A stretch of 64,000 nucleotides of DNA, taken from Eleginops maclovinus. Lineage: Eukaryota > Chordata > Actinopteri > Perciformes > Eleginopidae. The translations under genes and the position numbers were made by a program. Below the pieces are notes generated by a model. It saw nothing but the letters and a program-made list of their open reading frames with translations. It ran no database searches and was not told the DNA's origin. Where the stretch lies: contig NC_086354.1 in the NCBI RefSeq assembly GCF_036324505.1, positions 20,894,707 to 20,958,706 on the forward strand, in the 5' to 3' direction. Of this stretch, positions 13,001 through 43,419 are shown in pieces (position 1 is the stretch's first letter; the number at the start of each line of letters is the position of its first letter).

Positions 13001-16000
13001 TCAGCAGGATTAAAGAAACTAGAGGAACGATTTCAATTTAATTTCCCACGAAACTTAGAAGTAGGTTGTAGCATGGGGCAAAGAGGAGCTGGAGTGGATA
13101 TGAATCATGGGGCGGATAGAAACAATATATTTGACTTTCAGTATTTGATTTTAAATTGGGGTTTAATATTGTTTTTACGTCATGTGTGAGGGTTTTCAAT
13201 CTGTGGCTTTAATATATATATATATTTATTGATGTACAGCTCTTTGGTCAGCTGTTTTTAAATGTGCTAAAGAAATAAAGTAGGATTGGACTTAAGTTAT
13301 ACTGTACTTGCTAAAATGGGCAAACAGCTTGGGCAGGGATTTGTGTTCGACAGCAAGCTATATTTCTTTTTAACTCAAATACTATACTTTAAAAATACAT
13401 CTGTTGAAACTTTACGGATACTTTTTAGTCAACCACACTTAGTATTTATTTTTCCCCAACAACCAACACAAGGAAAAGTATAAAGTGTTGCATTCAGGCA
13501 CCTCGCCGTAGTGTGTCTTCATTATTAGTATTATTGTTTTTTTTAGGGATATTTGCTTGACTTTGCCTGATCAAATCTTTCCTTAAAAAGTAAGAGGATG
13601 TTCTTATTCTACATAAAGAGCTCCTGGGATGCAAGTAGAATATATAATTAAATATTCCTATTGTTAGTTACTTTATGACCTTAGTTATTTTAGAGCCTCT
13701 CTCACCTCAGCAGCCGACACAAAGGAGTCGTTGGAGGCGATGCTCATGCTGTCTCTCAGACACGCGTCGTCCAGCTCCTCTCTGAACAAAACGTCTGACA
13801 TTTATCTGTGAGGGAGAATCATCGTTGTAACGTGTTGTATAATACTCTATTGATCATGGACAGTTCATAGTGTGTGTGAGTGACTCACCCTGGCAGAGGG
13901 ACGAGGGCTCCGACAGGCACAGCACCCCCTCAAACTCCTCCTGCAGGCTGTAGGCTCTCTGCAGCAGAGACTTCAGCCTGTGGAGGAACTCTGTACTCAT
14001 CACCTCCTGAACACAGAGAAACATCGAGTTCAAACACAGAAATATGGCTCTCAAAGCCTAGAGAAATGAGCTATATAGAGACCACACAGTTTCACTTTAT
14101 AATCATATTAAAAAGGATTTGAAAAACAGGACGGACAACGGCATATGCTGCTCAAATGCATGAGGGAAAACATGGGGACAATTTTCCCAGCTTGTTAAGA
14201 GGAAAAATGTCATTCCTGATTATGGTTTTTCAACTTTGGAGGGATGAGAATATTATGGTTGTTGTGGTGAAAATGGCACTACCTTTACTGCCTGTTTTTG
14301 TTTATTATTGACACCGTTGTGTACTAGATTTTTTGAAATCATTTTCATCTGAGGGGTTTCAGTGGCTCTGCTGTTTCAGCCATATTTCAATTGCTGCTTT
14401 TATCTTTTCTTTTTCAGTGTTTTCCTATTGGTTTTCCTCCTTTTTCCACATGCAATGATGCAACCTAATAAAACCTGGCTTCAGTTAGAAAAGGAAGGGT
14501 TTATAGCAGGGTCCCTCATGTTTGAAATAGCATCAGCTTGAAGGGAGATAAAATGAAGACATTTTAGATTTTTTAAACCCCTATTATCTAAAGATCTCTT
14601 TCTTTGTTTCTTGAGAATTCCCCTTTTTAGCTTAGCTTATCAAACTGTCGATACACTTGGTTAGTGGAAGGACTGGGGAGAGGATACTGTTGTTGTTGAA
14701 GAAGTGTGCAGCAGACTGGACATGGGTTTGGGTGCTGAAATTAACTATTTGACCCGCACTAATCCAGTTAGCTGTTAAACAATCCTCACTCAGAGTGCTG
14801 CTTACTCATGTGTGTGAATTGGAGTTTAATGTGTGTAGGCAGGATGTTGTCTCTACCTTCACCTGGCATAAAAGCATTTGTATATTCCTTTTGATCAGGT
14901 TTAACTGATCTGCTTCTTTTCTCGGGTGCTTTTAAAAAACATACACTTTTCCAAACATAAAAGCATGACGTTAGAAAGACACTGTTTAGCACTACCCTGA
15001 ATATGTTGAATAGGAGTTCAATATGGAGGTGTGTGTCTGTGTGTTCACCTCAGTGCCCGGCTCAGCGACGGCCTCTTCAGCTCCCGTTTTGACGGATGCA
15101 CAGCTGGCATCATCCTCCTCCTGTCTGTTCCTGAACGTCAACGCTTCCTCCCAGCGCCTCAACGCCTCCTCGAATAAATCCATACCTGCAAACACACGTA
15201 CAAGAAACTCTGATTTTCCTTAAACATCCGAGGAATAAAAAAGCAAATCAAAAAACTGCTGATTATTCCCAAAAATGAAGGATTAAATATCAATATTTCA
15301 ACTGACAGTCTCCTTATTACAAACACTGTGAGGTGACGTAGTGTGTGTGCAAGTCTGTACCCATGAGGTAGAGGTTTTCCGGTGTGGTCACAGGTAAGTT
15401 GACGACACTGCAGATGTCAGCCTCCACCGCTCGGTCCCAGCAGATGGACTCATTTGCGCAGGTGCTGCTGCTCGACGAGTTCATGCTTTTCACCTGGGAA
15501 GACACGGAGGGGAACACAGTTAGAATTACATATTGAGATGATAGGTCTCACATTCAAACTATGCCTTAGTCTTACCGAAGCCAGGCTCAGCAGAGAGCCG
15601 GACATCTTCCTGTAGTCTCCCGAGTTGAGAAGCAGACCGGAGGCGAGGCCTTTCTTGGAGTTGAGGGAGAGAGTGATGTTCTTACTGGTGTTATCTGGGG
15701 AGATAAAGACGAGACGTCAGAGATAATCATCGAGTCAAAGATCAGAAAGCAGAGATCATAAGAAATTAGCTGGAATACACAATGGATAAACTGAGTTTGT
15801 TTACAGCTGTGTTTATTAATATGCACTCTCCATTTCCTGGGAATTTAGCTGCTGTCCTTTATCCGTTTGAATAACTTCCATCCCGTTTTAATGATTGACT
15901 TTCTGACTCCCCTGCTGCTAATAGCTAGTTTATCAGTTGCTTTCACTTTGGGACTGTTGTCAGTGAGATTAAATGAATTAAAAATAATTGATCTGCAGCT

Positions 16001-17457
16001 GTCGGTTTAGAGTTCAAGGTGCCCAACATGATTACACCACAAACTGTTCCATAACTGAAGAGATATCCCAGGGTTTTACCTGCGGCCGAGGAGATCAACT
16101 CGAAGCCGTCCTGCTCCCACTGAGGAGAGAGAGCCTTCTTCCTGCCCTTCCTCCTCTGGAAGCGGCGAGCGAGGAAGAGGAGCGAAACGGCGCCGAAGGC
16201 AGCGGCGGCCACCAGCTTCTTGGTGCCTGTGCTGACATCCAGCTGGAGGACAGGGATAGGGAGGAAGAGATTACACATTCATGTTTGTCCATCTTTAAAA
16301 GAGCAGTAGAGCCGGTATTTTCAATTTGGTTTGATATTCAAAAAGTCTCCGTAGCTTCACATCCTGTTAGTGCATTTTCACAAGCCTTACCCTGACTGTC
16401 GAAGAGGACAAAATCTTAAATTGAAACCCAAAAGATCCGTTACATGAAAAACAGATTGGGTAGGAAGATAATGTTGACAGTCATTACCACTTCATACAAA
16501 GTCAACTAACATGTGTTCAGAGCACAGGGTGTTGGAAGCTGTTTTGTATTAACACAAAATAAGAAAACGTTTGTTTACGTTAAACATACAGGGAGAAAAA
16601 TAATTGCTCATTGCTATTTTGATAATTGCTCCAGTCCTTTTTCAAGCAGAAATTGTGAATCCATTCCTATGTTCTCTAATTGCCTCCTGATTTTTGTTGT
16701 CTTTTATTGTCATACGTAATTTCAAACTAAATATTTTTGGAGATATAAGACGTGAAGATCTAACTTTTGGCTCTGTGAAGTTGAAATTTCCATTGTCTGA
16801 CAACTTGTGATGTATAATAGATGGACTATAATCATTATTTGAAAAACATATATGCACATTCATCTATAATGAAGCAATGTTCTCTAAATATCGTAAGAAC
16901 AGTCTGCCACCTAAAGAGAACCGTGGCAGACTGAGGAAATACAGCTGTACTTAGAAAGAGACTATTGCAGCCTACAGCAACACAGAAGATTGTTTTCTAC
17001 AGTAACACAGTGTAGGCGAAGGTACGATGAAACAGAGATATAAAACAAACAAAAAAGATTAGAAGCAGTTGCATCATATACCTGCCGGAGAGAGTTCATC
17101 TGAGGATGCATAACTCTCCGGAGGACAGAACACACGGTGCTGAAACTCAGCTACCAGCCTGTCATCAACATTTAAAGACTCAGCTTCCTATAGAGTGCAC
17201 CCCCCGCCGCCCCCTCTGTCTATACATAGAACCACTGAACCAGGACGGGGAGATTATCCAGACTCTGCCGCTGCATATTCCCAACAACTGAACATTACAT
17301 AAACACGGTTTGAGCTCTGACTGCGCAGCCATATTGACTTTTTAAAAGCCACTAAAGGGAATGGGATGAGTGAAATGGTGCCAACGTGTTTCCATGCAGC
17401 TTTTCCTGCACACATGTCAGACGTGCTCAGATCAGATTCTCAATGACATCAGATCTG

Positions 17458-17491
<34 letters not shown>

Positions 17492-18331
17492 TACGCACTG
17501 CTAATAACATGACAACACAAAAGGTTACTGAGAGAAAATACTGTCCATGTAGCAAAAAAACCAGATGATTCAACACTGAAAATGATTGTTTGTTGAAGCG
17601 ATACTGTGTTCTAGATTAATAAAGTATTACGATTTAGACACATTCGAGCTAAGTATAGAAAACTGTTCAAAGAATGTCAGACCTTTTGATGACAGTGAGG
17701 ATATTCTGATGCTAGCAGTCACAAATTATTCAGAAACGTCACAAAATAAGGATCTTTTGGAAACAGTAGGTTATTGTAATAGTAAATACAAAGTCCCTAT
17801 GTGTTTTATGAAACTCTTTTTGTATTTATTCTTGAATATCATTGATTTTTTCCTCTGTTATCTGCTGTGGATGAGTTTTGTTATTGGTGTGTTTCTCCTG
17901 TGTCCTTAAATTACAGTGATCAAAAGTAATGCTGCTAATATCCTGACACTCTGCACACGACCATAAAGGCTTTATTTTTCCACATTTAAAGAAAGCTATA
18001 CCAAGATAATTCGATCCACTACTGTTTTAGACAAATATCAAGACTATAAAAATCAAATAAGAACAAGAACACAAGCAATAGATGAGATGCACTTAATAAA
18101 AGGCAGCTACAAAAAGATCCTGAACGTGCAGTAGTCGTACCCACCACAGACCTCTCATGACACAGCAATCAGTGAGAACTCCCCATGACGAAGCAGTTTG
18201 CAGACTTCCACCAGTTCTAAACACACGCTCACCTGAGTCAGCGAGCTGCACACGGACAACGGCAGGTCCACCATGCGCAGGGCAACCGCCTTGACAGACA
18301 GCTGGGAGTTAGTGAGGGTCTCATGTGTCAT
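10013..18331 (-). CDS. miga1: Mitoguardin 1 (FAM73A), 15 coding exons
   Basis: Mitoguardin sits in the mitochondrial outer membrane; the family is tied to mitochondrial fusion, MitoPLD and ER contact. Coding exons in transcript order: 18331-18233, 16242-16080, 15694-15576, 15493-15361, 15185-15049, 14006-13889, 13794-13706, 11839-11730, 11630-11558, 11473-11387, 11300-11202, 11097-10963, 10662-10609, 10485-10369, 10231-10013 (TGA). All junctions keep frame, giving 583 residues (human about 630). The start ATG is preceded by an in-frame TAG four codons upstream. A single membrane segment (about 43-58, LVAAAAFGAVSLLFLA) is followed by a basic RRFQRRKGRKK stretch. The conserved blocks TPENLYLMGMDLFEEALRRW (about 162-181) and LNFYDIVLDFILMDSFEDLE identify the family. 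Residues 280-286 (SFVSAAE) fit a phospho-FFAT motif. Synteny favours miga1 over miga2. Confidence 0.95.
11840..13705 (-). other. Large intron of miga1 without further genes
   Basis: This lies between the exons at 13794-13706 and 11839-11730. It is AT-rich apart from a C-rich patch near 12759-12784 and a short (TA)n near 13211-13225. I see no coding sequence or recognisable repeat. Confidence 0.6.
14007..15048 (-). other. miga1 intron, featureless
   Basis: This lies between the exons at 15185-15049 and 14006-13889. Nothing recognisable beyond AT-rich intron sequence. Confidence 0.5.
16243..18232 (-). other. miga1 intron after the first coding exon
   Basis: This holds a (CA)n microsatellite at about 17459-17489 and otherwise AT-rich unique-looking sequence. 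A 107-codon open frame at 17586-17909 (+) has no family signature and is treated as chance. Confidence 0.55.
17459..17489. repeat. (CA)n microsatellite
   Basis: About 15 uninterrupted CA units lie inside the miga1 intron. Confidence 0.9.
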
Positions 18332-18392
18332 TGTGGCGGTCTATCCATGACTTGGCAGCAACTCTCTTATCCTCATCGCCATTCTGCTGCCG
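18332..18392 (-). other. miga1: 5' UTR part of miga1 exon 2
   Basis: On the minus strand the acceptor CATCTCCCTCAG ends at 18393, and 61 untranslated bases lead to the ATG at 18331. They contain three upstream ATGs in other frames, two of them sharing one frame that closes at a TAG within the leader. Confidence 0.65.
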
Positions 18393-19687
18393 CTGAGGGA
18401 GATGACATGCAGGGATTTAACCTTGGAGGCTCAGGAGGGGATATAATCACGTTATTACATAAAGGCTCCAACATACAGTACATGCAAGCAGCAACACTTG
18501 CCTAACCTCAGGAAAGTAAGGCTTGTCAACCCTTAACATGTGGTAATGTACTAAGATAGACGTGAAAGTCTGTGAATTCCTTACATTACACACATGCCTG
18601 AATAAACCTTTATATGTTCAGTCTATGAGACAAACTGGTTTTCTGAATTCACATTAAATAAGAAGCTTTCTCTACACATTGCTTTGTCTAAACAAAGTCT
18701 CTCACTATTGGACCTCATCCTCTAATCTGTTTATCCACCGGACAAGACAACATGCAACATCCAATTAAAGTTTGCACATCATCACATGGATGGTTATCCC
18801 ATTAGAGTCTTACCCTGACACAAGGATGATGCTTTGGCTGAAACCTTTACCATCGCTAACATCCTTTAAGTGTAGTTTCATTTCCAGTTTGAATGTTGTG
18901 AACGCCTGTTAAGAGTGCTTCAACATACAACTGACAAGTAAACAACACAAATAATGAAGAGGCACAGGTTTGCCTCTTCCTTAATATTTGCAACTCATCA
19001 ATTGTAATCTATTAATTTGGATGTTCAACTTATTAATAGTTATTAATACATTAATAAGAGAGCAAACGGATGTTACATCTCTACTCGATTGTACTTGTAT
19101 TTCCTATATCCAATTAGAACAACATAACATCGTACTTTTGTCTACTTTTAAATACACTTCTGTGTTATGGTATTGTATTTTAAATCCCTTTATTCTATTT
19201 TAACTGATTTTAATGATCTTTTCAGTCTGCTTTACATGTCTAATGATTTCTTTGCCTCATGTGAAGCAGTGTGTATAGGTTATTTGCTATATAAATACAT
19301 TTGATGCTGATAAGACCTATTCTCTTTATACATCTATTGAAAAGAGTGAAATATCCAAACTTCCATTCATTAGCATAACACCAAAATACAAGTTTTCAAC
19401 TAATATTTTCCAGGACAAACACTCAGACATGAATAAAAACAACACCCTCAGGTTAGTTCTGGAACATATTGGTGATTTTAGCTCATGTTAATACAGTTAC
19501 AGCAGTCTACAGTTACTGGCCTGGCTAAGCAGCTAATGCTAACTTATCTAACAAGGCTAATAACGGCTATCAACGTTAGCTTCATCTGTTAAACCCGCTA
19601 CAAATAAACAGACAAACAAATCAACTCGTCCAGATGGGTGGTTGTTTTTTGACCGAATGTAAAAACTGTAGTTATGAATGAAAGTAC
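18393..19687 (-). other. miga1 intron 1
   Basis: AT-rich with no coding sequence. GCTAACGTT (minus strand) lies at 19580-19572, about 100 bases into the intron; the same word occurs near the usp33 and zzz3 first exons. Confidence 0.5.
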
Positions 19688-19775
19688 CTGATCATCTAGA
19701 GTTTTCCTCCACACACTGCTTCACTGCTCCGGCTGACCTCAGCTGCTGCCGAGTGAAGGACTCCAGCGGGATTTT
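19688..19775 (-). other. miga1: Untranslated first exon of miga1 (upstream limit approximate)
   Basis: On the minus strand the sequence ends ...GATGATCAG followed by GTACTTTC, a good donor (GT at 19687-19686). It is GC-richer than its surroundings. The upstream limit is a guess because the transcription start cannot be read directly. Confidence 0.5.
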
Positions 19776-20835
19776 CAAAATAAAAGCATGTCTCCCTGTG
19801 GTTTCTATGGTGTTTTAGCACCATCTGCTGGCTTTCTCACAGTATTGCAAATACAGTATATTTATTTTGTATAATGACCATACTGAGATTGCATTACAGG
19901 GTAGGGATAATATAATGATCATTGAAAATATCAGACTAACTGCATGTATAATGTGTAAGAACCCATCATGCATAAAGGTGTATACATATATTTCAATTTT
20001 TGTCTTGTTTTGATCTTGTTTTATTTATTTAGTATACTTCCCCCCCCCTTCTTTTAAATTATCGAGCTACTGTCACAAGACATTTCATTCTGGTGTGTGA
20101 ATAGATAAACTGTGGGTACATACAAGTCAAAATGTTTGCTATTCAAATCAGTTTATTAGATACACAATTAAAAAATGAGGGGAAAAACAAAATCAAAGAG
20201 AAAAGGAAAGTCAATATTTTGCACGATTTCAACAATGCTATTAAATAAGTGTTTGGTTTTGCTGACTGACTAATAGGCAACAATACATGTAAATAAATAT
20301 CACCTGAGTGAGGCAGAAAGGAAACATAATAGGCTACATATATTTGATCCTAAATTGACTTGTCAAGTTTTAATAAAAATGTTGGAAGGATTTTTATTTT
20401 ATTTGTAATTTTTATACTTTTAATTCTTTTAATTAATATTTTATTCTTATTTATTGTATTCATTCCCACACTGTGAGTATCATAAAATGCACCAATTACA
20501 CTAGATGGCGCTTGGGTTGGGTTTATTGTGTATTGCCATCAATGGGATTGTATTGCTATTATTATTTTGATCAGTACTTTTCCCTAAGACAATGTATACT
20601 TAATTCAGGATATCATCAGACAAGTATTTCTTATTTATGATATAATTAAATATATTCCATTGATTCATTACACATCTTCCACGCATGATATGGAAAGCTA
20701 ATTCATGGTTGATAATACTGTATGAACTCATTATGCTTCCACACAAATGTAAAGCTCGTAAAATGAAAAAAGCATACATTATAGTGTAATATTTACAGTT
20801 GGATGGGGAGGGGTTTATGGTTTATGGGATGTCTT
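19776..20835. other. Divergent intergenic region between miga1 and usp33
   Basis: About 1.06 kb of AT-rich sequence lies between two first exons pointing away from each other. Core promoters should lie at its two edges. No gene, CpG-rich block or repeat is evident in the middle. Confidence 0.55.
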
Positions 20836-20842
20836 TTTTTCT

Positions 20843-20862
20843 GTACCGGAAGAGGGGCGGAG
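20843..20862 (+). promoter_or_regulatory. usp33: Putative usp33 core promoter elements (ETS and GC box)
   Basis: ACCGGAAG (about 20845-20852), an ETS/GABPA-type site, is followed immediately by GGGGCGG (about 20854-20860), an Sp-type GC box, just upstream of or within the usp33 first exon. No TATA box was recognised. Assignment is by motif and position only. Confidence 0.45.
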
Positions 20863-20864
20863 AG

Positions 20865-21028
20865 ACAGCTGTAACGTTAGCAACCACGCTGAGCGACAGG
20901 AACGATTATCGTTAATGTGAAGGATTTTCTTGTTTGAAATATGTCTTAAAAACATTCTGAACCTGTTTCTAAGACATCAAATACTGTTGGATATACCTGA
21001 GAAAACGTCGAGTCTTTTTAATCTGCAG
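20865..21028 (+). other. usp33: Untranslated first exon of usp33 (start approximate)
   Basis: It ends in AATCTGCAG followed by GTAAGGAC, a near-consensus donor at 21029. The exon has only very short upstream ATG frames and contains AACGTTAGC at 20873-20881. Confidence 0.55.
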
Positions 21029-23931
21029 GTAAGGACCGAGGCTGATATTATTTCTGGATGCTAGCTAGCTCTCTGCTGACTTTAGTCACCGTGGGATTGC
21101 CAGTGATCATGTAATACAGGGACGTTGCTAGCATTAGCCATGTAGCTTGCTACTAACGAGATGGTTATCAATAGAAAACCATCTCTAAAAATATCACATA
21201 TTGCTAAATACATCCACCGCTTGCTTAATATGGTATTACAAATGCTATGGCTAGCCTTCAAAGCATTTATTTCAACTTGCTGATTAATTATTGGCTTAAA
21301 GGCTAATGCTAACATCGAAAGATTGCTAGTCAGACTGTGACGCTGTCAATGCCTCGCCTGCTTTTGACAGCTCAGTTTGAGAAATGGACAAGGCCAAAGC
21401 CACACACAGCTATATCTTATTTCTTCTACAGTATTGGACTGACTTTGGCCTTTCCGAAATTAGCTGTCAGATGATTCGTTAAAATGTCGTTAACTGGCAG
21501 GCAACGGTGCGTTTTCAAAATAGAGTTCATATGACCCTTCTGTGGTGACTCTCCTGGATAGCTATTGTTATCAAGCTACTTTAGTTTAGTAATTGTGTAT
21601 CTAGCAAGTTGTTATGTGAAGGTTCCATTATGTAGCGTCTGCAACGAGTCTCGGAACATCGGATTCATTTGCATTGGGTCAACGCCCCACCCAGACTGTA
21701 CTGTACTTCTTCTTTGTGCAGGATTAAACAGAGGTGATAGAAGTACTCAGATCTTGTCCTCAAGTGAAAGTAGAAGTACCAGAGTTCAGGAATGCTGTGT
21801 TGCTCTGTTTCAGGACATGCATTCAGAATGATACTCAAGTAAAAGTACAGATGTAATATACTTAAAGTATCAAAAGTACTCATTATGCAGATAGGCCCAT
21901 TTCAGAATAATACATATTATGTTTTGATTCCTATTAGTGATGCATTAGTGTGTTTATCATAGCTGGTATATGTGGAGCTAATTGAATCGCTTTGTATACT
22001 GCAGCTTGTGAATTTACTCAGAAGTTACAGGTGTAACTAAAGTGTTATTTAAGTGTTGATTGTATTTCACTTCATTAATCTATACCTGCCAATTCACTTA
22101 AGGTATTAAATAAATGTTGTGGAGTTGAAATACTATTGAATTGTAGTGGGGTAGAGGTACAAAGTATCCAAAAAACTGAGTCCCCCAAAATTGTACTTAA
22201 GTACTTGGTTACTTTACCATTGTGCAGGATTTAGTGTATCATTATGTTGTTTGAGGAGAAAGGGAAAGGGTGTGGATGGTGAAATAGATAGGTATTTTCT
22301 CCTCCATTAGCATTGCGTGATCGCAGGAGACTACACTGTGGAACCACTGGCTAATAACGTTCTCCTTGTGTGTGTTACGATAAGCTCTATCGGTGACTGA
22401 TCTCTGTTGGAGGCACCGCAAGCGTGATCATTTGACATTATAAATGGTTGCAGCCAAAGTCCAAGGCAATTATAGAAGAGTCTAACACAAGTACAACTGT
22501 GTGAGACTTTTTATTAGCTTTTTTGTGTCCTAAAGTACCTAGTGGGATGGATATATTATGAAGCACTTGATCATAGCACGTCATTTGGTTTCTGGTTGGT
22601 ATGCTGTGACACACATGTGGTTTTACCATGTTGATGTGATTTAAATGTGCTGAATCACGTGCAGCGCAGCAGAGGGCTGTTGGTCTCAGCTCTGCTGTCA
22701 TCGTGCCAATAACACTTAAACACTCTTTAATGTCTGGATATCAATGTGCAGCCGCCATCAAGGTCTACACTTTGTCACCTCACCATGAACGAAATGGTCA
22801 CACATTCAATTTTCTGGTGGGTTTCAGGTCTAAAAAGGCAATTTTTTGTCAGAAAAAGTTGATCAAAACTAGAGAAAAACCCCGTAATGATCAATATTGT
22901 TTTTACTTCTAGAGGACAGAGTGAATTATTAACAAGTGACTCCTGGGATGTATCTGCTGGCTGATAATGGCTTTATCATCATATCATAATTGCTTTCGCT
23001 ATCTCACTTCCTGTTTTCTTTCCTTATATTTTTGTCCACTCATTCACAGTATTTATAAACAGAGCTTTTTGACAGATGGACCTGATCTCTTGAGAGGATG
23101 TGTCTTAAAAAAACGATGACCAAACCTCTGTGTTTGCCACTAAGGAGAAATGACTTCTGCTCACAGTGAGACAGTGGTGTGCTTTATGATAGAGCAGTTC
23201 TTCTAAAACACAACCCTTGATTGACAGACTCCAGTAACCCAAGTCTTTTGAAGCGAGTCTCCTGCTCCCATAAGGGCTTTATGAAGCAGTGCATTTCCAT
23301 TTGAAGAGGAAATGGGATTGCGGCCTTCTCAAGAAACCTGATAACGGAAGCCTCCAGTGGTTTCCTGTCATCCCAATGTACAGCGCTCATATGTCTTGTC
23401 TGGTCGCTGTCAGTCTTCCTCTTTTCCTACGCACTGAAATAAAGACGCATAGAAGGACACAACCATCAACATATACACGTTTGTATTAGGAGCAAACTAA
23501 AAAGAGCTAGATCTTTTTGTAATAAAAACACGTTTTAAATTCAGTGGTGATTAGCGGAATTGAATTCTCCTGGCTGTGCTTTCAAAATATCTGCTCTAAC
23601 TTATTCATACATCCCATAGCCTGTGTCTCTGCTTTTCTTCTGCTTTGTCAGCCCTCATATCATATGGCAGCAACATTCAGACTGCCTGTTCCCCATTTGT
23701 TGACAGCCGTAGTGTGCTGATGTCCTTCAGTGGCTGATAATAACATGAATTTGTCGGTCATGATGCGGGTATGGAAAAATGATGTTGTTCGATGGTGTCT
23801 CAGATTACAGTAGCCTGACTGTTTCAGAGTGTGTCAGAAACAAGAAGAAGAAGAACAACTCTGTTTTAGAAGTCACCTATAATTGTGTACTCAACGTGTG
23901 TGTCATTTATCTTTCTCTCTCTATCTCTCAG
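21029..23931 (+). other. usp33 intron 1
   Basis: This 2.9-kb intron contains a dispersed repeat at about 21735-22225 and otherwise unremarkable AT-rich sequence. It ends in the polypyrimidine tract CTTTCTCTCTCTATCTCTCAG. Confidence 0.6.
21735..22225 (+). repeat. AGTACTCAGATCTTG repeat, copy 1
   Basis: This shares long blocks with 63570-64000, including AGAAGTACTCAGATCTTG, CCATTTCAGAATAATA, GCTTTGTATACTGCAG and GTAGTGGGGTAGA/GTAGTGGAGTAGA. Both copies are in the same orientation. Such fish repeats are usually short non-autonomous DNA elements; the superfamily is not assigned. Confidence 0.75.
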
Positions 23932-23946
23932 ACCTGTGTGTGAGGG

Positions 23947-42050
<18,104 letters not shown>

Positions 42051-43270
42051 TCAACACGCTCCAGAAAACCACATAAAACATTCAAGAAATGAAAATCCTT
42101 TTTATTTTGCACTTGACTTTTATTTTCAAAAAATAATTCAAGCAAAGGACCTCATCTCCACCGCCACATGACCGCCTTCGACGGCTGACAGAGGGAATTA
42201 ACATGTCTAAAAAAGGTTTGTCATGTTGTACACATCTGTATAAAGAGCTCTTAAATTTATATTAGCATTCTAGTATTCATGTGTCAGGTTGTTTTCAGAA
42301 CCAACCATTTAAATTGTGTGCAGCTAAAAATTCCACTGAATGCCATATTTCTTTTCTTCTTTTTTTTGACCAAATGAGCACATGTTGTATGTCCATGTGT
42401 CTTATGTTGCTGATATTGATGAATCACAAAACACCTTGCTGTATATATATCACACATTTTTCTTGTTGAAAGAGAAAATTGTCCAATGAATGGTAAGAGA
42501 AGGAAAATGTGACACTTTAAGTGATTCAAATCAAGGGTTATGAAGGGACTAATTACTGAGTAGTCTCAGGAATTAATTTTGTTTTGCACTGTTTTGTAGA
42601 CGTACAAATTGGCATGCTCTCGCAAATGTCTGGTCTGTATTTGAATGTACCAGTACTGATAGTATGTTGGTAAAGATTCAGCACTTGGTAACTTACCACA
42701 GAAGGGAGTGATTAATAATATGATGTTAATAGTTTTTGTAGAAAATATGTGGCAGGTGGCGTATGTTAAGAATGCATGCTTTAACACTCAATCACAGTTT
42801 AACATCACATGGAAATGCATGTTAATGCAAGCTGCTCATAAAATGTGCACGCAACTCATGATTTGGATCAATCTTCACTAAAATGTACAGCTACAGAAAG
42901 AAAATTGCGGTATGTATTTAGCATCATCAGAAATGTAGTTAGTTGAAGACATTATTTTTGTGTATGGGCATGGTGTTGCTTAATGCTGATAGGGGGAAAT
43001 CAGGATGCTGTACTGTATGTTTTTTTTCGCATATGGATGTCACTTGAATAAGATCTAACCTGCATTTTGCTGGCTGACACTATTAAAACTTGATGAAAAC
43101 ATGTTTAACACTGGTCACTTTGATTTTGTTTCCATTTCTGCTGGGTACAGTGGTCGTTAGATAAGAAACAAGGATAAATACAAAAGGAAAAAGTAAATGA
43201 TCAAAACTGTGTTCCATTATAGTAAAACTGTCAATAATATATGATTTAATAAACGAGGTGACCCCGAGAA
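42051..43270 (+). other. usp33: usp33 3' UTR
   Basis: There is no coding sequence after the TAG at 42048-42050. Candidate poly(A) signals are ATTAAA at 43082-43087 and AATAAA at 43248-43253. If the latter is used, the transcript ends within about 150 bases of the end of zzz3 exon 1. Confidence 0.6.
43248..43253 (+). promoter_or_regulatory. usp33: Distal poly(A) signal of usp33
   Basis: AATAAA followed by a G-rich stretch. It is the last signal before the zzz3 first exon. Confidence 0.45.
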
Positions 43271-43299
43271 GAGTTGCCCGGTTGCACTCTTGGCAGAGC

Positions 43300-43419
43300 A
43301 GAAATGTACAGTATAGTGTTGCGTTTTGAGAGCGCGGTTCAGTCGGCTCACACCCCGACTAGTTGACTGGATTGAAAACATGGCTGCGGCCGAACGTGCA
43401 GCAAATTTACGGAAGTGAG
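43300..43419 (+). other. zzz3: Untranslated first exon of zzz3 (start approximate)
   Basis: It ends GGAAGTGAG followed by GTATGTG, a consensus donor at 43420. It is GC-richer than its flanks and carries a short upstream ORF and a YY1-like word (AACATGGCTGC at 43378-43388). The transcription start is not determined. Confidence 0.6.
43380..43418 (+). CDS. Upstream ORF in the zzz3 leader (12 codons)
   Basis: ATG to TGA encodes MAAAERAANLRK. The context AACATGG is favourable for initiation. After splicing to 49115 the frame of this uORF is the same as the main zzz3 frame, so a single TGA immediately before the splice site separates the two. A second, five-codon uORF lies at 49151-49165 in another frame. 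It is more likely regulatory than a functional peptide. Confidence 0.5.
   Translation: MAAAERAANLRK

Noticed and set aside
17586..17909. 107-codon frame with a hydrophobic end in a miga1 intron
   Set aside because: AT-rich intron sequence on the strand opposite miga1, with no recognised domain or splice context.
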